The notes under the pieces: model-generated
The model's input: only the letters and a program-made list of their open reading frames with translations
Told to the model about the DNA's origin: nothing
Databases searched by the model: none
Shown here: piece after piece, positions 26,554-35,606 of the stretch
Position numbering within the stretch: the first letter of the stretch is position 1
Layout: every line of letters starts with the position of its first letter
Translations under genes and position numbers: made by a program
NCBI RefSeq assembly: GCF_000220835.1
Contig: NZ_GL985606.1
Location: 834,376 to 898,375, forward strand
Reading direction: 5' to 3'
Source: Actinomyces sp. oral taxon 448 str. F0400
Lineage (GTDB): Bacteria > Actinomycetota > Actinomycetes > Actinomycetales > Actinomycetaceae
Length of the DNA stretch: 64,000 nt

Positions 26554-26949
26554 GTTGCGCCGGGCGCGGGAACGGTTCGCGTCGAGCGGCGGCAGTCAGC
26601 ATAGCGGGTGCGGGCGGCGGCGAGCAGGCATGTCTTCGCGGCACCGATCTCTTGACGAAAATATACGTACATGTTTGTATGTATGTCGTGAGGCGCCCGT
26701 CGCGAACACCGCGCCGGTCCGCGAAGCCATCGCTCTCTGGTGTTGCGCCCGTTCGACGCCGGCCCCTCATCCACGATCTTCATCCGTACTGCCGTGCTCC
26801 GCCGGCTATCGCCCCTGCGAGATCCTCCGAGGCTCTCCGCCGGGGAATGACGGGAGGCCGGAAGGCCACCGACTCCGCCGTCGGCGGAATCGCGCACTCT
26901 CGCTGCCGGACGGCCGGCGCCCGCGGCCCACGCCTACCGAGGAGCATTC
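26554..26949. other. 396-base intergenic region with an AT-rich inverted repeat
   Basis: No convincing gene is present. A TTGACG hexamer (26652-26657) is followed by an AT-rich imperfect inverted repeat, ATACGTACA/TGTATGTAT (26663-26671, 26676-26684). This is unlike the GC-rich surroundings and is a promoter/operator candidate for the MFS gene at 26950, though about 260 bases upstream of it. The rest shows no clear structure. Confidence 0.45.
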
Positions 26950-28161
26950 ATGCCCGCGTCCGTCCCAGCACCCGTAACGAGCAGGACCAGTCCGCGCATG
27001 GCGGTCATCGTCTCCTGCACCGCTCTGTTCACCGACATGCTCGTCTACGGCATGCTCATACCTCTCCTCCCCCTCATGCCCGCAGTCCAACGCTTCGGAG
27101 CGTCGGCGACCGGACTGCTGTTCGCCGCGTACGCGGCCATGATGATCGCGGTCACGCCCCTCGCCGGACGGTTCGTCGACCGCCGAGGCCCCCGCGGACC
27201 GCTGCTCGCCGCGCTCCTGGGCCTGGCCGCGGTCTGCCTGCTGTTCGCCGTCGGCGGCCCGTACTGGCTGCTCCTGATCTCCCGTCTGATGCAGGGGGCC
27301 GCCGCCGGGCTCGGCTGGGTGGCGAGCCTCGCCCTCATCGCCGCGTCCATCCCCCTGGCACGGCGCGGGCCGTACCTCGCCCTGGCCATGAGCATGGTAT
27401 CCGTCGGCACTCTCGCGGGGCCGCCCTTGGCCGGCTGGCTCGCCCGCGATCACGGCCATGAGGCCCCCTTCGTCCTGGCCGCGGCGGTCCTCCTGGTCGA
27501 CGGCATCCTGCGCGTCGTGTTCATCAGGCCCACCCCGCCCCAGACGGACGACCCGGCGACCGCCCGCGACGTGCTGCGCGTCAACGGGTCGTGGCCCGTC
27601 GTCGTCCTCATCTGCCTGGGGTCCGCCGTCACGAGCGCGATCGAGCCGATCCTCCCGGTCCGCCTGGCGAACGGCCTCGGCCTCGACGCTGCGGGGATCG
27701 GCCTGCTGTTCGCCCTGCTCGTCATAGTCGGGGCGGTTCTCAACCCGCTCGTCGGCGCGGCCCTCGGCCGAGTCTCCCCGAGGCTGCTCACGCTCATCGG
27801 CGCGGGTCTGGCGATCGCGGGTCTGGCGATCGCGGGCGCCAGCTCGCACCTGCCCGCCATGATCACGGGGATCGTCGCCCTGGGCGCGGCCATCGCCTTC
27901 CTCATCGCCCCGGCCAGCACCCTCATCGGCGTGCAGGGGGCGCGCACGACGCCGCCCGCTCTCGGCGGCGCCTACAGCCTCTACAACCTCGCCTACGCCG
28001 CGGGGCTGACGCTCGGACCCGTCCTGGCCGGGGCGCTCACCTCCACGATCGGCTATCCCGGGGCATGCGCCTGCCTGGCGGGCGGAATCGCCGTGGTGGC
28101 GCTGACCGCGCTGAGGCGCCTGCCCGCGGCGCTGCCGGGAGGGAGCAGCGAGGGGGAATAG
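26950..28161 (+). CDS. MFS transporter, DHA1 drug-efflux type
   Basis: A 403-residue MFS protein with 12 helices. Loop 2-3 motif A is AGRFVDRRGPRGPLL (about residues 75-88). Helix 1 motif D (FTDMLVYGMLIPLLPLMP) and helix 5 motif C-like SMVSVGTLAGPPLAGWLA are typical of DHA1 exporters (tetracycline/Bmr/VMAT group). GAGGAG precedes the ATG. An in-frame 15-base tandem duplication encodes LAIAGLAIAG at about residues 287-296. The substrate is unknown. Confidence 0.88.
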   Translation: MPASVPAPVTSRTSPRMAVIVSCTALFTDMLVYGMLIPLLPLMPAVQRFGASATGLLFAAYAAMMIAVTPLAGRFVDRRGPRGPLLAALLGLAAVCLLFAVGGPYWLLLISRLMQGAAAGLGWVASLALIAASIPLARRGPYLALAMSMVSVGTLAGPPLAGWLARDHGHEAPFVLAAAVLLVDGILRVVFIRPTPPQTDDPATARDVLRVNGSWPVVVLICLGSAVTSAIEPILPVRLANGLGLDAAGIGLLFALLVIVGAVLNPLVGAALGRVSPRLLTLIGAGLAIAGLAIAGASSHLPAMITGIVALGAAIAFLIAPASTLIGVQGARTTPPALGGAYSLYNLAYAAGLTLGPVLAGALTSTIGYPGACACLAGGIAVVALTALRRLPAALPGGSSEGE

Positions 28162-28383
28162 CCCCGTTCCGCCGGTCCCGGCCTCCGGGCCGCCGCGCCG
28201 CCGGCGGGAAGTTCCGAGCCGCAAGAGGCCGCCGAGGCGGCCGCATCACCCCTCCCGATATCCTGATATGTCGTCCCCGCGGAGCTCGCGCGCCCCGTTC
28301 CCCGGAGCACCCGATGCGGGAGAATAGAGCGTCCCCGCGCCCGGCGAGGGCGCGCCGACAGCAATCCCGCATGAGGAGCCCCT

Positions 28384-29115
28384 ATGACCCGCCAGTTCCA
28401 CCGTCCCGCCCGCCTCGACCCGGAGGCCGCCGAGTCCATCGAGGGCACCGCCGATACCGCCGCCTCCTCCGAACTGGCCCATCGCACCGCCCAGGCCCTC
28501 CTGGGAGGCTATCCTTCTGAGGGCGGTGAGCCGGGCGACGGGCAGGCGCCCGGCTCACCGCTCGGGAACTGCGCCGCCGGGGAAGCCTCCGAGGAACCGG
28601 GGGAGTGGCTCGCCCGCCCCGACGTCGTGGCCGCCGTCGCCTCCCACGGCGTCGACGCCGTCGCCGAGCTGTGGGCCGACTCGCCCGCCACGACCCTGCC
28701 CGGGGTGCTGTGGCGCCTCTTCCTGGTGCGCGAGTGGATCCGGCGCGATCCGGCGCTGGTCGCCAGACGTTACGCCACCGTCGTCGACCTGACCGGACGG
28801 GACGACAAGGTCCTAGCCCGGTTCGAGGCGGCCCTGGCCGAGGCGGACCCGGCCCCCTCCCCGCTCGATGTGCGCGCCCTCCTGGACCGGGTCCTCACCG
28901 GGCGGGCCGACGGTGGACTGCCCGCACTGGTGCCCGTGCTGGCCACCGTCGCCGCCTTTCTGCGCGCGCTCGCGGCCGGGAGCGACCCGGCGTGGATCGT
29001 CGACGATGCCGACGAGCTCGCCGACCGCGTCACCCGTCGGGACTCCGCCCTCCTGGCCACCGCCGATGAAGTGACCGAGGCCGCGCGCCGAGCCGCCTCC
29101 GGCCGTCTGGACTGA
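28384..29115 (+). CDS. Conserved hypothetical protein upstream of ppk
   Basis: A 243-residue predominantly helical, acidic, Ala-rich protein that I do not recognise. A low-complexity Gly/Pro/Glu stretch (about 42-75) separates a short N-terminus from a helical domain (about 75-240) with [49 protein letters not shown]. No signal peptide or membrane helix is seen. Codon use matches the neighbours. GAGGAG precedes the ATG. It is 113 bases upstream of ppk and may share its transcript; no function is proposed. Confidence 0.7.
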   Translation: MTRQFHRPARLDPEAAESIEGTADTAASSELAHRTAQALLGGYPSEGGEPGDGQAPGSPLGNCAAGEASEEPGEWLARPDVVAAVASHGVDAVAELWADSPATTLPGVLWRLFLVREWIRRDPALVARRYATVVDLTGRDDKVLARFEAALAEADPAPSPLDVRALLDRVLTGRADGGLPALVPVLATVAAFLRALAAGSDPAWIVDDADELADRVTRRDSALLATADEVTEAARRAASGRLD

Positions 29116-29228
29116 TCGGGGCCCGGGCCGTGGCCGTGCCGCCCGATCGTGGGGCACGATCCGATCGTGCGGAAGATTCGCTCGCCGACGTACTCCTCAC
29201 ACCGGCCCAGACGTGGGACCATGCCCTC

Positions 29229-31829
29229 ATGACGACGCCCGACCCCGCCGAGACACCCACGCCATCCCAGGAGAGCCCCGTACCGCCCGCCGCCTTCCCC
29301 GACGACCGGGCCCGGGACGGGACCGCATCCGTCGACGGGCCCCAGCCGGCTGCGGACGTCGCGGAGGCGTCGGCCCGCGAGGATCTCGCGGAGGCTGAGG
29401 ACATCGACATCCCCGCGGACCCCGATGACGACCCCGAGATGGTCGATCATGTCATCGAGGCGGCGGATCCGCGCGACTTCGCCGACGACGCCGGTCCCCA
29501 GTACGAGGACGAGGACTTCGATGAGAACATCGACGACCCCGGGTGGACCGGCCGGGGCCCGCTCGGCGCGGAGAGCACCGACGCCCTCATCGATGCGGCG
29601 ATCGCCAGGCCCGCGCCGCCCCCGGCGATCGCCGCCGACCCGTCGCGGGCCGACGACGTCTGCGAGGCGCGGAACGGGGAGGCGCCCGTGTCCGACCCGC
29701 CCGATCCCGAGGACGACCTGCCTCCTCTGGAGTCCTTCGCCGAGCGCTACACCGACCGCGAGCTGACATGGATGGACTTCAACGAGCGGGTCCTGGAGCA
29801 GGCCGAGGACCAGGACCTCCCGCTGCTGGAGCGCGCCTGGTTCCTGGCGATCTTCTCCTCCAACCTCGACGAGTTCTACATGGTGCGCGTCGCCGGCCTC
29901 ATGCGGCGCATCAAGGCCGGCATCACCCCGGTGCGCGCCTCCGGCCTGGATGCCCACCAGGTCGTCGCCGCCATCACCGAGCGCGCCAAGGATCTCACCG
30001 CCCGCCAGGCCGCCCTCTTCCAGGACGACGTCCGCCCCAAGCTGGCCGCCCACAACATCGAGATCCTCGCCTGGGAGGACCTGACGGCGGAGCAGGCCGA
30101 GCGCCTGACCCGCTACTTCCGCCACCAGATCTTCCCGGTCCTCACCCCTCTGGCCGTCGACCCCTCCCATCCCTTCCCCTACATTTCGGGCCTGTCGCTC
30201 AACCTCGCCGTCCTGCTGCGCAATCCTCGCTCCGGCAAGGAGCATTTCGCCCGCCTCAAGGTGCCGCCGTCGCTGCCCCGCTACATCACCGTGCCCGGCC
30301 GCGAGCTCAGCACGAGGAACAAGGCCGCGGGCACCGCGCTCATCCCGATCGAGCTCGTCATCGCCCGTCACCTCGACCACCTCTTCCCGGGCATGGACAT
30401 CCTGGAGCACCACTTGTTCCGCGTCACCCGCAACGAGAACCTCGAGGTCGAGGAGGACGACGCCGAGAACCTCCTGAAAGCCATGGAGAAGGAGCTCGAG
30501 CGCCGTCGCTTCGGGGCCGGCGTGCGCCTGGAGGTCGAGGACACCATCACGCCCTTCGTACGGCGCTACCTTGTGCGCGCTCTGGGATTGCACGATGACG
30601 ACGTCTTCGAGCTGCCCGCTCCGTTGGACCTGACATCCCTCAATCAGCTCCACGATTTGGACCTGCCCGAGCTGAAGTACCCGCGGTTCGTGCCCGTCAC
30701 CCCGGCGGGCCTGGCCCCCCAGGAATCCAGCTCGGCGGGGGACATCTTCGCCGCGATCCGCGAGCACGACGTCCTGCTGCACCACCCCTACGACTCCTTC
30801 TCCACCTCCGTGCAGGAGTTCGTCTCCCAGGCGGCCGCCGATCCCAAGGTTCTGGCCATCAAGCAGACCCTCTACCGCACGTCCGGCGACTCGCCGATCG
30901 TCGACGCCCTCATCGAGGCGGCCGAGGAGGGCAAACAGGTCGTCGCCATCGTGGAGATCAAGGCACGCTTCGATGAGGAGAACAACATCTCCTGGGCCCG
31001 TAAGCTCGAACGCGCCGGCGTTCACGTCGTCTACGGCATGGTCGGGCTCAAGACCCACTGCAAGCTGCTCCTGGTGGTGCGTCAGGAGAGCGACGGGCTG
31101 CGCCGCTACTGCCATGTCGGCACCGGTAACTACCACCCCAAGACGGCGCGCGGCTACGAGGACCTGGGACTGCTCACCTGCGACCGGGACGTCGCTCAGG
31201 ACATGACGACCCTGTTCAACCTCTTGTCGGGCTACGCCCCGCGCGCCCGCTTCCGCCGCCTGCTGGTGGCGCCGCGCACCGTGCGCGACGGGCTCGTCGA
31301 GCGCATCGAACGCGAGATCGCGAACAGGCGCGCCGGCAGGCCCGCGTGGATCCGCATCAAGGTCAACTCCATCATCGACGAGACCTGCATCGACGCCCTC
31401 TACCGCGCCAGTCGTGCGGGCGTGCCGGTCGACATCGTCGTGCGCGGCATCTGCGGCATACGCGCCGGCGTGCCGGAGCTGAGCGAGAACATCCGGGTGC
31501 GCTCCATCCTGGGGCGCTACCTGGAGCACTCGCGCGTCTACGCCTTCTGCAACGACGGGCGGACCGACTTGTTCATCGGGTCGGCCGACCTCATGCATCG
31601 CAATCTGGACCGGCGCGTCGAAGAGCTCGTGCGCATCACCGACCCGGCGATGATCGATGAGCTGGACTGGTTGGTCGCCCACGCGGCATCCGACGCCGTC
31701 TCCTCGTGGTGGCTCAACCCCGACGGCACCTGGACGCGTCACGCCTACGGCCCCGACGGCGAGCGGCTCGAGGATATTCAGAGCACCCTGATGGCCCGGG
31801 CGCGTTCGCGCGTCAAGGGCCGTCACTGA
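29229..31829 (+). CDS. ppk: Polyphosphate kinase with long acidic N-terminal extension
   Basis: An 866-residue PPK1 that makes polyphosphate from ATP. The core starts at about residue 172 ([34 protein letters not shown]) and has both catalytic histidine regions: [12 protein letters not shown] (about 629) and [13 protein letters not shown] (about 789). Usual length is about 690-740; here about 150 Asp/Glu/Pro-rich residues precede the core, with codon bias supporting real translation. An internal GTG at 29688 behind GGGGAGG would give a standard 713-residue form, so two products or a different true start are possible. mutT1 follows after 21 bases. Confidence 0.93.
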   Translation: MTTPDPAETPTPSQESPVPPAAFPDDRARDGTASVDGPQPAADVAEASAREDLAEAEDIDIPADPDDDPEMVDHVIEAADPRDFADDAGPQYEDEDFDENIDDPGWTGRGPLGAESTDALIDAAIARPAPPPAIAADPSRADDVCEARNGEAPVSDPPDPEDDLPPLESFAERYTDRELTWMDFNERVLEQAEDQDLPLLERAWFLAIFSSNLDEFYMVRVAGLMRRIKAGITPVRASGLDAHQVVAAITERAKDLTARQAALFQDDVRPKLAAHNIEILAWEDLTAEQAERLTRYFRHQIFPVLTPLAVDPSHPFPYISGLSLNLAVLLRNPRSGKEHFARLKVPPSLPRYITVPGRELSTRNKAAGTALIPIELVIARHLDHLFPGMDILEHHLFRVTRNENLEVEEDDAENLLKAMEKELERRRFGAGVRLEVEDTITPFVRRYLVRALGLHDDDVFELPAPLDLTSLNQLHDLDLPELKYPRFVPVTPAGLAPQESSSAGDIFAAIREHDVLLHHPYDSFSTSVQEFVSQAAADPKVLAIKQTLYRTSGDSPIVDALIEAAEEGKQVVAIVEIKARFDEENNISWARKLERAGVHVVYGMVGLKTHCKLLLVVRQESDGLRRYCHVGTGNYHPKTARGYEDLGLLTCDRDVAQDMTTLFNLLSGYAPRARFRRLLVAPRTVRDGLVERIEREIANRRAGRPAWIRIKVNSIIDETCIDALYRASRAGVPVDIVVRGICGIRAGVPELSENIRVRSILGRYLEHSRVYAFCNDGRTDLFIGSADLMHRNLDRRVEELVRITDPAMIDELDWLVAHAASDAVSSWWLNPDGTWTRHAYGPDGERLEDIQSTLMARARSRVKGRH

Positions 31830-31850
31830 GATGTCAGCGGGGGAGAGGCC

Positions 31851-32897
31851 ATGTCATCGTCGTCGCGCGCCAAGCGCGCCAAGCGCGCCAAGCGCGTCGT
31901 GCGCGCCGCCGGCGCGCTCGTGTGGCGCGAGCGCCACCATCGTCTCGAGGTTCTGCTCGTGCACCGCCCCAAGTACAACGACTGGTCCTTCCCCAAGGGG
32001 AAGGTCGAGCCGGGCGAGTCCGTGCGCACGTGCGCGGTGCGCGAGGTGGCCGAGGAGACCGGCGCCCGGATTGCCCTGGGCCAGCCCTTGGAGACGGTTC
32101 GCTACAAGATCTCCGATGGGCGCCGCAAGCACGTTCACTACTGGGCCGCACGCGAACTGCCCGACGAGGACCCGAGTGCACGGGCCCGGGCCGCGGTCTC
32201 CCCGGCGTCGGCCCGTGAGATCGACGGCGTGGCATGGCAGCGCGCCAAGAAGGCCCGCGGACTGCTGACGCACGCGGTGGACCGCGATCTGCTGGGCAGT
32301 CTCGTGGACCTGTGGGAGGACGGCAAGCTCGACACGTGGACCTTCGTTCTCGTGCGCCATGCTCGTGCGGTCAAGCGCTCGGTGTGGAACCGGTCCAGGG
32401 CGAGCGACAAGCGCGACAAGGAGGCGGACGAGGCCACCCGCCCGCTCACCCGCGACCAGGGGGAGGTGCGCGCCCGCGCGCTCGTGCCGGTGCTGGCGGC
32501 CTACGGGGTAGGGCGGGTCGTGACCAGCCCGTGGCGGCGCTGCGCGGACACGGTGGCGCCCTACGCCCGGGCCGCGGGGCTCGACGTCGTCGCGCAGCCT
32601 GCCCTGACGGAGGCGGCCCACTCCCGTTCCCGCAAGGCGGCCCGCAAAGTCGTCTCCGAGGTGCTGCGCCACCGGGACGCACCGGTGGCACTGTGCACGC
32701 ATCGTCCTGTGCTGCCCACGGTCATGAAGGTGATCTCCCAGTACGCGCCGGGCAAGCTGCTGCGGTCGGTGCCCGACCGGGACCCGTGGCTCAAAACGGG
32801 GGAGATCCTCGTGGTGCACATGGCCCGGCGGCCCCACGGGAAGATCCGGGCGGTGTCCATTGAGAAGCAGCGCCCGGTCCTGTCCGAGGGCCGCTGA
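31851..32897 (+). CDS. mutT1: MutT1-type Nudix hydrolase fused to histidine phosphatase domain
   Basis: A 348-residue two-domain protein. Nudix box: GKVEPGESVRTCAVREVAEETG (about residues 48-69) after the SFPKGK entry. The C-terminal histidine phosphatase/phosphoglycerate-mutase domain starts FVLVRHARAVKRSVWNRSRA (about 163-182) and ends with THRPVLPTVM. This layout is the mycobacterial MutT1 (Rv2985) family, which hydrolyses 8-oxo-GTP/8-oxo-dGTP and dinucleoside polyphosphates. Its place behind ppk is conserved in actinobacteria as I recall. The N-terminus holds a 9-base triplicate repeat encoding RAKRAKRAKR. GGGGAGAGG precedes the ATG. Confidence 0.93.
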   Translation: MSSSSRAKRAKRAKRVVRAAGALVWRERHHRLEVLLVHRPKYNDWSFPKGKVEPGESVRTCAVREVAEETGARIALGQPLETVRYKISDGRRKHVHYWAARELPDEDPSARARAAVSPASAREIDGVAWQRAKKARGLLTHAVDRDLLGSLVDLWEDGKLDTWTFVLVRHARAVKRSVWNRSRASDKRDKEADEATRPLTRDQGEVRARALVPVLAAYGVGRVVTSPWRRCADTVAPYARAAGLDVVAQPALTEAAHSRSRKAARKVVSEVLRHRDAPVALCTHRPVLPTVMKVISQYAPGKLLRSVPDRDPWLKTGEILVVHMARRPHGKIRAVSIEKQRPVLSEGR

Positions 32898-32935
32898 GAG
32901 CCGAGGCCGCTTCGCTCGGAAGCCTCGCCGAGGAG

Positions 32936-33892
32936 CTAGCCGGCGACGAAGCCGCCCATGAGGCGCGCGATCGTGTACACCGGTGCGCCCAGGGCCAGGA
33001 TCGGCACGATCGCGCTCGCCACCGCGGCGCGGCCGCCGGGCACCCACCGATGCGTCCACAGCACCCGGTTGGAGGCCGCCATGAGCACGCCCGCGACGAA
33101 TCCCACCACCAGGCATGCGGCCGCCGATTGGAGAGCCGGCTCGATACCGACGTGGCTGGGCCCGAAGAACCCCACCGTCGCCAGCGCGCCTCCGGCCACG
33201 GCCGCCACGAGTGTGGGCACCGTCAGGGTCAACGCCTCCAGAACGGTGGCGCGCACTTCGAGCACCGTCAGCAGCGCGCCGGTGAACAGCGACAGCGCGC
33301 AGGGGACGATGACCGCCGGGTCGGCCAGACCCGGGGTCAGTGCGCACCAGGCGGCGCCCGAGACCATGATGAGGCACCCGGTCACGGTCGCCGACAGGTC
33401 CTCTACGAGGTCCTCGCGTCCGTCGTGGCGGGCCATCTGCGAGATGAAGGCCGTCGGCACACTCAGCGCCATGACCACGCCCGCGATCCCGTAGTCCCCG
33501 CGCAGGGCGACGGCGACGGCCGCCGTGAGCCCGGTCAGGCAGACCACGGCCGTCGCGCCCTGGTCGTGCTGGGAGCGGACCAGGGCGGGCCAGCCCTGCG
33601 CGGTGAGCGGGACGAGCAGGGCCACGACGATGAGCCTCATCCACGCCGGCAGTACCGCGGAGACGGCCAGCAGCAGCGGCACGACGCCGGCCGTGGCCAG
33701 GCGCGTCCAGGCCGGGTCGACCAGGCCGGGTTCGATCGGGTGGTGCCCGCCGCGGCGGGTGCCGTAGGCGCCGAGCTCCGTCGTCGCCCCCGGGGAGGAC
33801 GGCGAGGCGGAGCTCGGCGAGGCGAAGGCGTCCTGGGTGTTCACGGAGGCATCGTCCCATACCTGAAACATGGGGATGTGGTTCACTGACAT
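32936..33892 (-). CDS. Hypothetical integral membrane protein
   Basis: A protein of up to 318 residues with about nine hydrophobic helices from about residue 65 to the end. A polar Ser/Pro-rich N-terminus (about 1-60) precedes them. Helices include VVPLLLAVSAVLPAWMRLIVVALLVPLT and IVPCALSLFTGALLTVLEV. I do not recognise a family. The start is uncertain: ATG 33892, ATG 33871 or GTG 33841 are all possible, with no clear ribosome site. It is divergent from the glnR-like gene (35 bases) and convergent with mutT1. Confidence 0.72.
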   Translation of the reverse strand: MSVNHIPMFQVWDDASVNTQDAFASPSSASPSSPGATTELGAYGTRRGGHHPIEPGLVDPAWTRLATAGVVPLLLAVSAVLPAWMRLIVVALLVPLTAQGWPALVRSQHDQGATAVVCLTGLTAAVAVALRGDYGIAGVVMALSVPTAFISQMARHDGREDLVEDLSATVTGCLIMVSGAAWCALTPGLADPAVIVPCALSLFTGALLTVLEVRATVLEALTLTVPTLVAAVAGGALATVGFFGPSHVGIEPALQSAAACLVVGFVAGVLMAASNRVLWTHRWVPGGRAAVASAIVPILALGAPVYTIARLMGGFVAG

Positions 33893-33927
33893 CCGGAGCC
33901 CACCGGGGAGCGGAAGGAGTTCTGAGC

Positions 33928-34599
33928 ATGCGTGTCATCATGTTCACCCGTGAGGATGATGTCTCCACTGTTCTCCCGTCGGCCTCCTTCCTGGACTTCA
34001 GCGTCGACTGCCGCCCCCCCGCCCCCGCCTCCTACAGCACCGTGGATGACGCCGACGTCGTCATGATCGACGCCCGCGGGGACCTCATGCGGGCGCGGGC
34101 CCTGTGCCAGCTTCTGAGCGGCCCGATGGACTGCCCGCCGATCATCCTGGTCGTGGCGGAGGGCGGCGCCGCCGCCGTCCAGCCCGACTGGGGCGCCGTT
34201 GACTTCGTCATGGCCGGGGCGACGCCGGCCGAGCTCTCCGCTCGCCTGCGGCTGCTGAGCACTCGGGCGGTCGTTCCCGAGCAGGTCGGCGACGACCAGA
34301 TCGAGGTCGGCGACCTCGTCATCGACGTGACCGCTTACACGGCTCGCATCCGCGGGCAGATCATCGATCTGACCTACAAGGAATTTGAGCTGCTGAAGTA
34401 CCTCGCCCTCAATCAGGGGCGGGTGCTGACCCGCGAGGTGCTCCTGGATGAAGTGTGGGGCGAGGACTACATCGGCGGTTCGCGCACGGTCGACGTTCAC
34501 ATCCGCCGTCTGCGCGCCAAGCTCGGCACCGAGCACGATCATCTTATCGGCACGGTGCGCAATGTCGGCTACCGCCTCGACGCCCCCGACGAGGAGTAG
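33928..34599 (+). CDS. glnR: GlnR-like OmpR-family orphan response regulator
   Basis: A 223-residue protein. An atypical receiver domain (about 1-115) contains VVMIDARGDLMRARALCQLL and CPPIILVVAEGGAAAVQPDWGAVDFV, closely following the GlnR pattern recalled from Streptomyces. A winged-helix DNA-binding domain follows (DLTYKEFELLKYLALNQGRVLTREVLLDEVWG...RTVDVHIRRLRAKLG...GTVRNVGYRL). Asp48 corresponds to the GlnR receiver Asp, but the second-shell acidic residues are poor, so phosphorylation is doubtful, as in GlnR. No kinase is adjacent. It is a probable nitrogen-metabolism regulator. AAGGAG precedes the ATG. Confidence 0.8.
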   Translation: MRVIMFTREDDVSTVLPSASFLDFSVDCRPPAPASYSTVDDADVVMIDARGDLMRARALCQLLSGPMDCPPIILVVAEGGAAAVQPDWGAVDFVMAGATPAELSARLRLLSTRAVVPEQVGDDQIEVGDLVIDVTAYTARIRGQIIDLTYKEFELLKYLALNQGRVLTREVLLDEVWGEDYIGGSRTVDVHIRRLRAKLGTEHDHLIGTVRNVGYRLDAPDEE

Positions 34600-34862
34600 G
34601 CGGCGACTGGCGCCGACTCGCCGGTTCGCCGACACTCCGCGGATGGCGGACGGTTTCGGACGAGCCGTGAAGCGCCTGTATCCTGGTGGCGGCGTCGGGC
34701 CGCGACGGGCCCCGGGCTCCACCTCAAGCCGCCGCGAGCGGCATTCGCGCCGACTGGCGCTCTCCGGCCCGACGTCCTCATCCCCGCTTCATCGCGTTCG
34801 TCGCGCCGCGGCCGGTGGGCGCGGTCACGGCGGGCCGTTGGCCGGGCACGTACTCTGCGGGC

Positions 34863-35606
34863 ATGGCATTCACGCTTCCCGACGATCTGGCGCCCGAGAT
34901 CTACCCGCTGGCCTGGCTGATCGGCACGTGGCGCGGTTACGGCATTCTCACCTACGGCGAGACCGTGCCCGAGCAGGCCGTGGCTCAGCAGATGGTCTTC
35001 GACCACGACGGCGGCCCCTACCTGCGCCAGCGCACGACGGTGTGGACTGTGGACGCCGATCGCTCCCGGGACCTCGACTTCGAAACGCCCGGACTGGAGG
35101 GCTTCTCGCGCCTGGCGCCCGCTCGGGTCTGGTCCGCGGAGACCGCGTACTGGCGGCCGGTCGGTCGGGAGGAGGCGGATCAGGAGGAGGCGGATGCCGA
35201 CGGCGCCGATGGCGGCCTCGACGCGGCCTCATCGAGATCGCCGGACGTTCCCGTCACCTCCCTCGAGCTCGTCTCGGCTGACCCCGCCGGACATGTCGCC
35301 GTGTGGGAGGGCTGGATTCAGGGACCGCGCGCCCAGGTCGGCACTCAGGCGGTGGGCCGCACCCGTACCGCCGCCGCTCTGACTGAGATGACCCGGATGT
35401 TCGGGCTCGTGGGCGGCGACCTCATGTGGACCCAGGACATGGCGGCCTTCGGTGTCGAGGAGCTGACGACCTACGCCTCGGGCCGGCTGGGCCGGGTCCC
35501 GGGCCCCGACGAGCCGGCTGACGACCCGGGCGCGGCCCTGCGCGCAGCCATCGCCGCCGACCAGGCTGACGGTTCGGCCGGGCCCCGGGCCGAGGGGCGG
35601 GCCTGA
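34863..35606 (+). CDS. Nitrobindin/FABP-family protein with altered heme-ligand position
   Basis: A 247-residue beta-barrel protein of the THAP4/nitrobindin (Rv2717c) family: LAWLIGTWRGYGILTYGE at the N-terminus (GxWxGxG), YLRQRTTVW, and near the end GGDLMWTQDMAAFGVEELTTYASGRLGRV. In nitrobindins a His in the last motif (pattern H-x-x-A-x-L) binds heme iron; here it is Tyr204. An acidic insertion (about 103-128) and a roughly 40-residue tail are extra. The family isomerises peroxynitrite and binds NO. The stop overlaps ygfZ (TGATG), giving a redox/iron-sulfur context. Confidence 0.83.
   Translation: MAFTLPDDLAPEIYPLAWLIGTWRGYGILTYGETVPEQAVAQQMVFDHDGGPYLRQRTTVWTVDADRSRDLDFETPGLEGFSRLAPARVWSAETAYWRPVGREEADQEEADADGADGGLDAASSRSPDVPVTSLELVSADPAGHVAVWEGWIQGPRAQVGTQAVGRTRTAAALTEMTRMFGLVGGDLMWTQDMAAFGVEELTTYASGRLGRVPGPDEPADDPGAALRAAIAADQADGSAGPRAEGRA

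Noticed and set aside
26420-26560. tRNA-Lys as an integration (att) site for a mobile element, with the nearby palindrome as a boundary
   Set aside because: No integrase, no repeat of the tRNA 3' end and no foreign gene block are present.
26652-26949. Leader peptide or attenuator upstream of the MFS gene
   Set aside because: The open frame starting with TTG has no ribosome site, and no alternative hairpin pair was seen.
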